Below are positions 9,035 through 16,707 of a stretch of DNA of 35,328 nucleotides, one piece after another. Origin of the DNA: Arenicellales bacterium (lineage in GTDB: Bacteria > Pseudomonadota > Gammaproteobacteria > BMS3Bbin11); NCBI GenBank assembly GCA_029287915.1, contig JARFQE010000028.1, positions 1-35,328 of the forward strand. Reading direction: 5' to 3'. The translations under genes and the position numbers were made by a program. The notes beneath the pieces were generated by a model. It made no database searches, was not told the DNA's origin, and saw only the letters and a list, made by a program, of their open reading frames with translations. The first letter of the stretch is position 1; each line of letters begins with the position of its first letter.

Positions 9035-10281
9035 AGCGGACCCTGCTTACCGGCAATGGTGCGGCAGCGTGGGCAGCACGACTGGCTGCTGTTGACTATA
9101 TCCCCGCCTTTCCGATCACGCCGCAAACCGAGATTATTGAAACCCTTGCTGACTGGATCGATACAGGAGAAATAACCGGTCGCCTGGTGACCATGGAATC
9201 GGAGCATTCAATGGTGACAGCGGCCGGCAGTGCAGCAGCCACCGGCGTCCGGGTGTTTAGTGCAACATCCAGTCAGGGACTGCTGTACGCGATGGAAATG
9301 CTCTATACAGTATCCGGATGGCGTGCACCTTTTGTTCTGGCAAATGTATCACGCGGTTTGTCGGCACCAATCACACTGGAGCCGGATCACAATGACATCC
9401 TTGCTGCCCGCGACAGCGGCTTTCTGCAAATTCACTGTGCCAGCTGCCAGGAAGTACTGGACAGTACACTGATGGCCTACCGTCTGGCCGAGGACGAGCG
9501 TATCCGGCTGCCGGTGATAGTCAATCTGGATGGCTTCTATCTCTCCTTTACCCGTGAGCCTGTGGAGATACCTGATGCCGATGCGGCCAGGCAGTTTGTT
9601 GGTTCGTTCGATGCCGAAAACATTCGTTTTCGTGCCAGTGCACCGGAAAGCCAGGCGGTGGCTGTACTCGGTGGTGGGCCGTATTCCTATTTCCGTTACG
9701 AGACCCATCTTGCGGCGATCAACGGTGCCGCGGTCTATGATGAGATTGCCGAGGAATTCAGTCGGCGCTTTGGCCGAAAACATGACGCGGTGGAAGCCTA
9801 CCGGGCTGACGATGCAGACTACCTGTTTGTCATGATGGGGTCGTTTGCAAGCAAGGCCAGGGAGGCGGTGGATCGCCTGCGTGAAGATGGCTGGGCGATA
9901 GGCCTGCTGAGGCCACGTCTGCTGCGGCCATTGCCGGTAGTGCATCTGCAAAAACTGCTGGCCAAAAGGAAAGCAGTGGCTGTCATCGATCAGAATATCT
10001 CCATGGGCATGGGAGGCATACTGCACAGTGAGCTGGCATCGGTACTGTACGGACGCAATGATGCACCAACGGTATTGGCGAGCTTCATCGGTGGACTGGG
10101 CGGACGGGACATCAGTACCGAAGAATTCTTTGAGATGGCACAGTCTATTCGTCAGGCTGTCGAGACTGGACAGACACCAGCCCCGAGGTTGCTATATACA
10201 CAGACCGAATTGCGAGAGGTACGTAAATTGCAGGCCATAGCGCAGGTCGAGCGCCAGCAACTTGGAGCAATAGATGACTGA
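9031..10281 (+). CDS. 2-oxoacid:ferredoxin oxidoreductase, alpha subunit
   Basis: A 416-aa alpha subunit. The N-terminal pyrimidine-binding domain has the FPITPQTE motif (family YPITP), MESEHSMVTAAGSAAATG and TSSQGLLYAMEML. NVSRGLSAP holds the arginine that binds the substrate carboxylate in pyruvate enzymes. The loop DGFYLSFTREP differs from the DGFRTSHE of typical pyruvate enzymes, so pyruvate is not assured. The C-terminal half contains VIDQNISMGMGG and the FIGGLGGRDIS segment common to the family. Translation should be coupled: ATGA overlap with the gamma-delta gene upstream and an 8-bp overlap with beta downstream. GGAGAAA provides the ribosome binding site. Confidence 0.88.
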   Translation: MKRTLLTGNGAAAWAARLAAVDYIPAFPITPQTEIIETLADWIDTGEITGRLVTMESEHSMVTAAGSAAATGVRVFSATSSQGLLYAMEMLYTVSGWRAPFVLANVSRGLSAPITLEPDHNDILAARDSGFLQIHCASCQEVLDSTLMAYRLAEDERIRLPVIVNLDGFYLSFTREPVEIPDADAARQFVGSFDAENIRFRASAPESQAVAVLGGGPYSYFRYETHLAAINGAAVYDEIAEEFSRRFGRKHDAVEAYRADDADYLFVMMGSFASKAREAVDRLREDGWAIGLLRPRLLRPLPVVHLQKLLAKRKAVAVIDQNISMGMGGILHSELASVLYGRNDAPTVLASFIGGLGGRDISTEEFFEMAQSIRQAVETGQTPAPRLLYTQTELREVRKLQAIAQVERQQLGAIDD

Positions 10282-11206
10282 CAGCAGTGACACCATTCGC
10301 GGAATCAAGGATCTGCCTTCCACCCACTTGCTGGGTACCGGAACTCCGATGTGTGCGGGTTGTGGAGCCCTCGAGGCGCTGCATGTGATTTACGATATTC
10401 TTGGCAGCAAGACCGTGTTCGTCAACGCGGCAGGGTGTATGACCCTGTTATCAGTATACCCGTTTACGCCATTTCGGGGGTCATGGCTCTACACCGCCAT
10501 GGCTTCGGCACCAGCCGGTGCACAGGGCATACGTGACGCACTGGATATCCTGCTGCAACAAAAGCGCATTACACAGGAAGAAGATCTCGAGGTCGTAGTG
10601 CTTACCGGTGATGGAGCGGCTTATGGCATGGGGCTGTCTGCTACTTCCGGTAGCATGGAGCGCATGCTTGACTACATCTATATCTGCTATGACAACGAAG
10701 GTTATGGCAATACCGGTCAGCAGTACTCCGCTGCGACACCCCATGCAGCGCGTACCTCGACCAGCCACGGAGTAAGCGGATTTGCCGGCTATAAGAAAAA
10801 TCTTTTTGATATCTGGGTGGCACACAAACCCGCCTATGTAGCGACGGTGATTGGTGCCGATCCGCTGGACCTGGCAAAAAAGATCGAGAAGGCCCGCAGC
10901 ATGGAGGGACCACGCATGATTATCGCTCTTTCCCCATGCCCGACCGGCTGGGACTATGATCCCAGGGAAACGGTGAACATTGGGCGACTGGCAGTAAAGA
11001 CCGGGGTCTGGCCACTGAAGGAATATGCAGATGGCGAGGTTGTACATACCAAAATCCCACGGCAAAGGGCGCCCGTAGAAGAGTACCTGAAGCTGCAGGG
11101 GCGCTTTGCCCACCTTTTCGAACCAGAACGCAATGAAGTGCTGCTGGCTGAGATCCAGGCCAGGGTGGATGCCTACTGGGAGAAAGTAGAGGTTGCGGAA
11201 AAGTAG
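10274..11206 (+). CDS. 2-oxoacid:ferredoxin oxidoreductase, beta subunit (TPP-binding)
   Basis: A 310-aa beta subunit. The thiamine diphosphate site is seen as GDGAAYGMG followed about 25 residues later by DNEGYGNTG. Four likely ligands for the proximal [4Fe-4S] cluster are present: MCAGCG, NAAGC and SPCPTGW. With the two genes upstream it forms a complete complex able to move electrons from TPP to the internal cluster, to the two delta clusters and to ferredoxin. It overlaps the alpha gene by 8 bp, with GGAG before the start. The downstream acyl-CoA synthetase begins 53 bp later with no terminator visible, so read-through is plausible. Substrate class (pyruvate, branched or aryl 2-oxoacid, oxalate) is not settled by this sequence. 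Confidence 0.9.
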   Translation: MTDSSDTIRGIKDLPSTHLLGTGTPMCAGCGALEALHVIYDILGSKTVFVNAAGCMTLLSVYPFTPFRGSWLYTAMASAPAGAQGIRDALDILLQQKRITQEEDLEVVVLTGDGAAYGMGLSATSGSMERMLDYIYICYDNEGYGNTGQQYSAATPHAARTSTSHGVSGFAGYKKNLFDIWVAHKPAYVATVIGADPLDLAKKIEKARSMEGPRMIIALSPCPTGWDYDPRETVNIGRLAVKTGVWPLKEYADGEVVHTKIPRQRAPVEEYLKLQGRFAHLFEPERNEVLLAEIQARVDAYWEKVEVAEK

Positions 11207-11259
11207 TTTCCACGAGCAAGCGTTACTGTCGCCCATCACGAACACATTACGCAAAACTA

Positions 11260-12984
11260 ATGAGCCATAGTAAAATTAGCCATAGCTACTTCCATCGAGG
11301 TGCAGAAACACCTCTTCTGGGACAGACCATCCCCGAGTTCTTTCGCGACATCACCGAGCGGTATCCCGACAATCAAGCAGTTGTTTCAATTCAGCAGAGA
11401 CGCCGCCTGAACTATCGGGAACTGGCCTCGCGTGTTGATGTGCTTGCACGCGGACTACTGGCTACCGGCTTTGGCAAGGGTGATCGTATCGGGATCTGGT
11501 CGACTAACAACATCGAGTGGCTGCTGTTACAGATGGCAACGGCACGTATTGGTGCAATACTCGTCAATATCAATCCGGCCTACCGACCACGAGAGCTGGC
11601 TTATGCCCTGCAGCGTTCCGAGGTGCAGGGAATTTTTACTATTCCTTCATTCCGTTCCAGTGACTATACGGCGATGCTGGTGGAGTTGCTGCCCGAATTG
11701 AAAACAGCCGAATCGAGTCAGCTCAGCAATGCAGAATTTCCTTTCCTGCGTCGAGTCGTGATCTATGACCCGAAACAGCCCGCTGCAACAGAGCAGCCAT
11801 ATCCCGGATTCACGACCTGGCAGGAGGTGTTAGATGCAGCGCAGGACGTAGAGCAGCAGGAAATTGAAGCACTGACAATGTCTCTTGATCGGGACGATGC
11901 AATCAATATTCAGTATACCTCCGGCACCACTGGCTTTCCCAAGGCGGTGTTACTGACTCACCACAATATTCTCAATAACGCCTGGTTCTCGGCGCTTGCG
12001 ATGCACTTTACCGAGCAGGATCGGCTCTGCGTACCAGTGCCCTTCTATCATTGTTTTGGCATGGTACTGGCAAACCTGTTATCTATATCTGTCGGCGCCT
12101 GTATCGTGTTACCCAGTGAACACTTTGACCCACTGCCGACATTGCGGGCGATAGAACGTGAGCGTTGTACGGCGATCCACGGCGTACCCACCATGTTCAT
12201 TTCCGAGCTTGAGCATCCACGATTCAGCGACTTCGATCTTTCCTCCCTGCGTACCGGAATTATGGCCGGTGCAAGCTGTCCACCGTCACTGATGAAGCAG
12301 GTAATGGAAGATATGCACTGCAGGGAGATACTGATCGGCTATGGCGAAACGGAGGCCTCACCACTGACCCATCTGACAGATCGCGACGATAGTCTGGAGC
12401 GGCGCACCGAGACGGTTGGTAGAAACCTGCCCCATCAGGAAGTCAAGGTGATAGATGTCGAGAGCGGGGCTACAGTGCCGCACGGTGAAATTGGAGAGAT
12501 CTGTTTTCGTGGTTACCACATCATGCCGGGTTATTATGGTGATCCTGAAGCGACGCACAAGGCCATCGATGATCACGGGTGGCTGTTTTCGGGGGACCTG
12601 GGCAGTATGGATGCGGAGGGCTATGTAAAAATAACAGGTCGACTAAAGGAAATGATTATCAGGGGTGGTGAAAATATCTATCCGCGCGAGATAGAAGATT
12701 TAATTTTTACTCATCCGAAGGTTGCCGAAGTGGCTGTATTTGGTATTCCTGATGAGCATTACGGTGAAGAGGTGATGGCCTGGATACAGGCTCGTGCCGG
12801 AGAGCAGACGAACGAAAACGAGATCCGCGATTACTGCAAGGACAAACTGGCCCATTACAAGATTCCAAAATACATCTGGTTCGTCGACGAGTTTCCTATG
12901 ACGGTAACTGGCAAATTGCAGAAATTCCGTATGCGGAAAATGGCTGTGGAAAGACTGCAGCAAGCAGCAATAGCTGGGCAATAA
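11260..12984 (+). CDS. AMP-forming acyl-CoA synthetase
   Basis: A 574-aa ANL-superfamily ligase: carboxylic acid + ATP + CoA gives acyl-CoA + AMP + PPi. Motifs in order are YTSGTTGFPK (about 219-228, phosphate loop), GYGETEASP (adenylate binding), SGDLGSMDAEGY with ITGRLKEMIIRGGENIYP (hinge and A8), and GKLQKFR near the end with the A10 lysine. It resembles medium- and branched-chain fatty acyl-CoA synthetases; the substrate cannot be read off. It is probably the last gene of the dehydrogenase-oxidoreductase unit: it might recapture free acids or, in reverse, conserve energy from the acyl-CoA that the oxidoreductase makes. The ribosome binding site before the ATG is weak. The N-terminus has a small internal duplication (SHSKISHS). 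Confidence 0.9.
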   Translation: MSHSKISHSYFHRGAETPLLGQTIPEFFRDITERYPDNQAVVSIQQRRRLNYRELASRVDVLARGLLATGFGKGDRIGIWSTNNIEWLLLQMATARIGAILVNINPAYRPRELAYALQRSEVQGIFTIPSFRSSDYTAMLVELLPELKTAESSQLSNAEFPFLRRVVIYDPKQPAATEQPYPGFTTWQEVLDAAQDVEQQEIEALTMSLDRDDAINIQYTSGTTGFPKAVLLTHHNILNNAWFSALAMHFTEQDRLCVPVPFYHCFGMVLANLLSISVGACIVLPSEHFDPLPTLRAIERERCTAIHGVPTMFISELEHPRFSDFDLSSLRTGIMAGASCPPSLMKQVMEDMHCREILIGYGETEASPLTHLTDRDDSLERRTETVGRNLPHQEVKVIDVESGATVPHGEIGEICFRGYHIMPGYYGDPEATHKAIDDHGWLFSGDLGSMDAEGYVKITGRLKEMIIRGGENIYPREIEDLIFTHPKVAEVAVFGIPDEHYGEEVMAWIQARAGEQTNENEIRDYCKDKLAHYKIPKYIWFVDEFPMTVTGKLQKFRMRKMAVERLQQAAIAGQ

Positions 12985-13020
12985 GGCAAACTTATTGTAT
13001 TGCATCTACATATTTCATCA

Positions 13021-13049
13021 TTGTCATGCTGGAATAATAGTAGGATAAT
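13021..13049 (+). promoter_or_regulatory. Sigma70-type promoter for hsp20
   Basis: TTGTCA (13021-13026), a 17-base spacer, then GATAAT (13044-13049): 5/6 matches in each box at ideal spacing. Transcription would start near 13056, about 30 bases before the small heat-shock gene start. No sigma32-like CTTGAA/CCCCAT pair was seen, which would make this heat-shock protein independent of the usual heat-shock sigma factor. Confidence 0.65.
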
Positions 13050-13087
13050 ATTTCTTTAAATGTTGTCTACACATGAAGGAGACTGTC

Positions 13088-13597
13088 ATGAACAAGAAAG
13101 TGGTAAAGAAAAAAAAGAATGTACCCGCCAAAGTGGAACCATTCGCACCATTTCAGGAGCTTGAGAAAAGGATGCATGAAATGGAAAGCCGCTTCGAGGA
13201 TCTCTTTTCAGCAGACTGGATGAGCCCCTTGAGTTGGGAACTTCCTGACTGGGCAAAAATGGGTCAGCTTGAGCTGAAAGTACCGAAGATGGATATTGTC
13301 GATCGAGATGTTGATGTCCTGGTACGTATGGATCTTCCCGGTGTCAAAAAAGATGATGTCGATGTCTCATTGACGGATAACACCATAACTATCAAGGGCA
13401 GTACCAGTGATGAAAAGGAAGAGAAGGAAGGAGATTACTATCGCTCAGAGACCATGAAAGGTTCTTTCTCTCGCACAATGTCTCTACCGAGTGAAGTAGA
13501 CGGCAGCAAGACCAAGTCTACATTCAAAGATGGTGTGCTGGAAGTTGTTGTGCCCAAACTTAAAAAGGCCCGTCGTCACTCAGTCAAGATATCCTGA
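13088..13597 (+). CDS. Small heat-shock protein (Hsp20/alpha-crystallin)
   Basis: A 169-aa ATP-independent holdase that binds unfolding proteins and passes them to DnaK/DnaJ. The start at 13088 is chosen over 13073 because AAGGAG (13076-13081) sits six bases before it. The N-terminus is very lysine-rich (MNKKVVKKKKN), followed by a coiled segment. The alpha-crystallin domain (about 65-160) has VRMDLPGVKKDDVDV, an acidic loop, YYRSETMKGSFSRTMSLP and the signature FKDGVLEVVVPK. The C-terminal I/V-x-I-like tail (SVKIS) can mediate oligomer contacts. It has its own promoter and a terminator downstream, so it is likely monocistronic within the chaperone-rich neighbourhood. Confidence 0.93.
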   Translation: MNKKVVKKKKNVPAKVEPFAPFQELEKRMHEMESRFEDLFSADWMSPLSWELPDWAKMGQLELKVPKMDIVDRDVDVLVRMDLPGVKKDDVDVSLTDNTITIKGSTSDEKEEKEGDYYRSETMKGSFSRTMSLPSEVDGSKTKSTFKDGVLEVVVPKLKKARRHSVKIS

Positions 13598-13603
13598 GTC
13601 AGA

Positions 13604-13619
13604 TGCCCCCCAGGGGGCA
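13604..13619. repeat. GC-rich inverted repeat just after hsp20
   Basis: TGCCCCC-CA-GGGGGCA: 7-bp arms seven bases after the hsp20 stop codon. It lacks a following T-run, so it is probably not a terminator by itself but could stabilise the 3' end of the hsp20 mRNA. Confidence 0.6.
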
Positions 13620-13658
13620 GACAACCAGCTGGCCATGAAGCCTGTATACAGAGTTTAA

Positions 13659-13687
13659 AAAGCTGCCCATCCGGGTGGCTTTATTAT
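13659..13687 (+). terminator. Intrinsic terminator of hsp20
   Basis: AAAGCTGCCC, loop ATCC, GGGTGGCTTT forms a 10-bp stem with two G-U pairs, followed by a T-rich ATTATT. It lies about 60 bases after the hsp20 stop. The remainder of the 269-bp gap before the DHH gene shows no further ORF; GGGAAG (13855-13860) is that gene's ribosome binding site. Confidence 0.65.
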
Positions 13688-13866
13688 TGGCGTGGTCACA
13701 ATGCGGCGTAAAACAATAACTGCTTTTTCTGTGCAGATATCAAACTGCCATCTATACGATTAAATGCTGCAGATTGTTAGTCGATTATTTCGTTTTTCAT
13801 TCAGCCTGGGCTGTGTAGCAATCTTTAAATAATATTGGATTATCAAACAATCCTGGGAAGTTTTTC

Positions 13867-14826
13867 ATGTCTTATATTGATGTATTTAATGGTGATGCAG
13901 ATGGAATATGTGCGTTACTCCAGCTGCAATTAGATTCCCCAAGATCAAGCAGGCTTGTTACCGGTATCAAGAGAGATATCAACCTGCTAGACAAGGTTCA
14001 GGCCGATGCGGGTGACAGGGTTACAGCACTGGATATATCACTGGACAAGAACCGGCAAGGGCTGCATCGCCTGCTCGATGCCGGGGCAGAAGTTTTCTAT
14101 GCAGACCACCATTTTGCAGGAGAGATTCCTCAGCATCCCAAGCTGACGGCATTAATCAACACCGATGCAAATACCTGTACCAGTTTGATCATAGATGATT
14201 ATCTCAACGGAAAATTTAGAGCATGGGCCGTTACCGGGGCCTTTGGTGATAATCTTTTCCAGAGTGCAAGAGATACAGCATCAAAGCTGAAACTTGACGA
14301 TGGGCAAATGGATGAACTGCATAAGCTAGGGACATATATTAATTATAATGGCTATGGCCAGTCCATTGATGATTTGCACTTCAGGCCCGATGAGCTGTTC
14401 AGGTCACTGCTTGCCTATTCCAGCCCTTTTGATTTTATCGCAGATAAGTCATCCGCCTACGAGTTACTGGAAAATGGTTTTCTCGAGGATATCGATAGAG
14501 CAAGGTCAACAAAACCCGAATTCGAGACTGAAAATATTGCTGTCTATATATTAGATGATGAAATATGGGCGCGTCGAGTGACGGGCGTTTACAGTAATGA
14601 GCTTGCAAACCAGACACCTTCCCGGGCACATGCTGTATTGACTCATAATAAACGAGGTGGCTATCAGGTGAGTGTGCGCGCCCCGCTGCAGAACAAAACA
14701 GGTGCCGATGAACTATGCAGGCAGTTCCCAGAGGGTGGCGGGAGAAAAGCAGCGGCCGGCATAAATCATCTGGAAAAAGGTGCCCTGCCACAATTTATAG
14801 AGAAATTTCGCGGGCAATATGAATAG
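13867..14826 (+). CDS. DHH-family phosphoesterase
   Basis: A 319-aa protein of the DHH superfamily (RecJ, NrnA and GdpP relatives), metal-dependent enzymes that cleave phosphodiester or pyrophosphate bonds. Motifs are FNGDADG (7-13), TALDISLDKN (about 54-62), the hallmark YADHHFAG (Asp80-His81-His82) and GAFGDN (Asp128). A DHHA1-like C-terminal domain ends with GGGRKAAAGI; the usual GG(G)H has Arg where His is expected, so substrate recognition may differ from NrnA. No signal peptide or membrane segment is seen. GGGAAG lies six bases before the ATG. The gene stands alone between hsp20 and cysC. Its substrate (nanoRNA, cyclic dinucleotide or other) cannot be told. Confidence 0.85.
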   Translation: MSYIDVFNGDADGICALLQLQLDSPRSSRLVTGIKRDINLLDKVQADAGDRVTALDISLDKNRQGLHRLLDAGAEVFYADHHFAGEIPQHPKLTALINTDANTCTSLIIDDYLNGKFRAWAVTGAFGDNLFQSARDTASKLKLDDGQMDELHKLGTYINYNGYGQSIDDLHFRPDELFRSLLAYSSPFDFIADKSSAYELLENGFLEDIDRARSTKPEFETENIAVYILDDEIWARRVTGVYSNELANQTPSRAHAVLTHNKRGGYQVSVRAPLQNKTGADELCRQFPEGGGRKAAAGINHLEKGALPQFIEKFRGQYE

Positions 14827-14827
14827 T

Positions 14828-14842
14828 GAGTGTTGAACACTC
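14828..14842. repeat. 15-bp palindrome after the DHH gene
   Basis: GAGTGTTGAACACTC has 7-bp perfect arms around one central base and begins one base after the DHH-gene stop codon. There is no T-run after it, so it is a weak terminator candidate; it could be an mRNA-end hairpin or a protein site. Confidence 0.5.
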
Positions 14843-14993
14843 CGCAGATATAGGCTATAGATGTGATGCAACCTCTGCATATAGTATTTGTAAAGCCAGC
14901 AGCACAAACTATACTGTATGGTTACATGCATTGCATTTTAAAAGAATATCTTTTTAAATAACTTTAAATTTTCAGAATTCCGGGGGAATAATA

Positions 14994-15617
14994 ATGAAAA
15001 GTGATAATGTCGTATGGCATCAGACTGCTATTACGCGTCAGGACAGAAATAAACTGCATGGTCATAAAAGCTGTATTGTCTGGTTTACAGGCCTGTCCGG
15101 GGCAGGCAAGTCAACTCTGGCCAACGCCCTCGAACAAAGACTGTATGATACCGGTTGCGCTACTATTGTACTCGACGGTGATAATGTAAGACACGGACTC
15201 TGTGGTGATCTCAGTTTTTCTGCGGATGGCCGTGAAGAAAACATACGCCGAATTGGTGAGATGTCGAAGCTATTTGTCGATGCCGGTGTCATTGCCATCA
15301 CTGCTTTTATCTCTCCCTTCCGTCATGACCGCAGACGGGTGCGTAACCTTGTCGAAGAAGGGGACTTCGTCGAAGTGTACTGCCGCTGTTCACTAGATAC
15401 CTGTGAGGAACGGGATGTTAAGGGAATGTATAAACTTGCACGGCGAGGCGAAATTAAGGAATTTACCGGAATTTCATCTCCTTACGAAGAGCCTGAACAA
15501 GCAGATATCACGGTTGACACTGACAAGCAGAGTATTGATGAATGTGTTGACCATATCATCACTGAATTAGAACGACTGCAGATATTTAAGAAAACTCAAC
15601 TCAACGAAGCTGTTTGA
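14994..15617 (+). CDS. cysC: Adenylylsulfate (APS) kinase
   Basis: A 207-aa kinase that phosphorylates APS at the 3' position to give PAPS, the sulfate donor for assimilation and sulfotransferases. The P-loop is GLSGAGKST (33-41). Family motifs follow: LDGDNVRHGLCGDLSFS, EENIRRIGEMSKLF, ITAFISPFRHDRR and the lid GMYKLARRGEIKEFTGISSPYE (split, conserved). The usual partner genes cysD and cysN, which make APS, are absent here, so this is a stand-alone copy. GGGGGA (14982-14987) is six bases before the ATG, an arrangement shared with the unknown gene at 17756. The 167-bp upstream region is AT-rich without a confident promoter. Confidence 0.95.
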   Translation: MKSDNVVWHQTAITRQDRNKLHGHKSCIVWFTGLSGAGKSTLANALEQRLYDTGCATIVLDGDNVRHGLCGDLSFSADGREENIRRIGEMSKLFVDAGVIAITAFISPFRHDRRRVRNLVEEGDFVEVYCRCSLDTCEERDVKGMYKLARRGEIKEFTGISSPYEEPEQADITVDTDKQSIDECVDHIITELERLQIFKKTQLNEAV

Positions 15618-16086
15618 GTTGCTGCGAGAATCCGCAAGTGTGCGGTACAGGCATCTGCTAGCGACGACACTGTCTGTAATTTATCCGCACACTTGTCTTC
15701 AAAATGTAAATCACTGAGTGAAATACTCTATATATTCAATCTACAGTAAACGGGAAAAAGTAATACGAGCATTTATTACACTGTAATGATTTGCTACTGC
15801 ACCTGCTTTTCAGATATCTGGACCTGAAACCGACGCTCTCATAAGGCACCACTAGCGACTGGTTATTCAGTATCCATAGTTTTTGCATCAGTCGGGTAAA
15901 AAATGGATGATTCTATTCCGGATATCTTTGGCCCTGGTGGTTATGCCATCATTGACCATGGTAAAAAACTACCGCAAAATCACCTTAATAATTCACTACC
16001 CTGGCAGCGCAACAGCAAGTGATCTATATCGATTTTCATTAATTAAATCGGCCGTAGATATTATGTTTAACTGACCTGAGACAAAT
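15618..16086 (+). other. 469-bp gene-poor spacer with nested inverted repeats
   Basis: No convincing gene is present. At its start CCGCA-AGTG-TGCGG (15632-15645) forms a small hairpin, and CCGCACACTTG (15685-15695) is the perfect 11-bp complement of CAAGTGTGCGG (15635-15645), so two pairings compete. Further on, the 21-bp segment 15729-15749 matches 18505-18525 just before prfB at 18 of 21 positions. A 39-codon ORF at 15903-16022 is doubtful. Confidence 0.55.
15632..15695 (+). repeat. Competing hairpins downstream of cysC
   Basis: Segment 15635-15645 (CAAGTGTGCGG) can pair with itself locally (CCGCA/TGCGG, four-base loop) or with 15685-15695 (CCGCACACTTG, 11 perfect pairs, 39-base loop). Such exclusive pairings are typical of attenuators or 3'-end regulatory RNA; there is no T-run after the second arm, so it is not a simple terminator. 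Confidence 0.5.
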
Positions 16087-16647
16087 ATGAATACAGTAAA
16101 TAAATCCGATCGAAATATATCAATGGCCGTGATGGCTCAACTGATATTTATGAGTCGCTGGCTGCAGGCTCCGTTATACCTGGGATTAATTGCTGCCCAG
16201 GGAGTGTACGTATTCCTTTTTGTTAAGGAGCTGTTGCATCTTATTGCCGAAGCAAATGCTTTTAGCGAAAGTGAGATTATGCTGCTTGTACTGGGGCTGA
16301 TTGATGTCGTCATGATAGCGAATCTGCTTATCATGGTGATCATTGGAGGTTATGAAACTTTCGTCTCCAGGCTGAACCTGAAAGAACACCCAGATCAACC
16401 TCAATGGTTAGCGCACGTAAACGCCACCACGATGAAGATAAAGCTGTCGATGGCACTGATTGGTATTTCATCGATTCATCTGCTGAAAACGTTTATTAAT
16501 GCCGAACAGATGGCAAATAATACGATCAAGTGGCAGGTAATTATCCACCTGACTTTTCTTGTTTCTGCGATTGCCATGGCAATTACGGATTACATAATGA
16601 ACAAGAGTATCGCGGTCTCTCATCAATATGGAGAAAGATTCGAGTAA
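16087..16647 (+). CDS. UPF0114 / YqhA-family inner membrane protein
   Basis: A 186-aa integral membrane protein of the YqhA (TIGR00645) family, whose function is unknown. Conserved features include FMSRWLQAPLYLGL (22-35), the acidic-rich loop before IMLLVLGLIDVVMIANLLIM, then IIGGYETFVSRL (85-96). Four hydrophobic segments are visible at about 28-50, 65-88, 117-135 and 150-170. Length is slightly above the family norm because of about 15 extra N-terminal residues; an alternative start at Met13 is possible. The ribosome binding site is weak (GAGA). It converges on the glutaminyl cyclase gene, with 60 bp between the stops. Confidence 0.85.
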   Translation: MNTVNKSDRNISMAVMAQLIFMSRWLQAPLYLGLIAAQGVYVFLFVKELLHLIAEANAFSESEIMLLVLGLIDVVMIANLLIMVIIGGYETFVSRLNLKEHPDQPQWLAHVNATTMKIKLSMALIGISSIHLLKTFINAEQMANNTIKWQVIIHLTFLVSAIAMAITDYIMNKSIAVSHQYGERFE

Positions 16648-16707
16648 CAAATACTAATGCCAGGGAAAGTCTGCAATATGATGTTTGTCGAACAAGTGCA
16701 GCTGGCT

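Noticed and set aside
9349-10026. 225-codon minus-strand ORF
   Set aside because: It lies entirely opposite the oxidoreductase alpha gene, whose family motifs are clear, and its translation has no recognisable features.
10481-11254. 257-codon minus-strand ORF
   Set aside because: Shadow of the beta subunit gene, which carries the TPP and cluster motifs; composition (Cys, His, Gly-rich) is typical of antisense frames.
13604-13619. GC-rich hairpin as the hsp20 terminator
   Set aside because: No T-run follows; the hairpin at 13659-13682 with a T-rich tail is the better terminator.
15883-16074. 63-codon ORF before the UPF0114 gene
   Set aside because: No ribosome binding site, no family, and it overlaps another equally weak frame; left as part of the gene-poor spacer.
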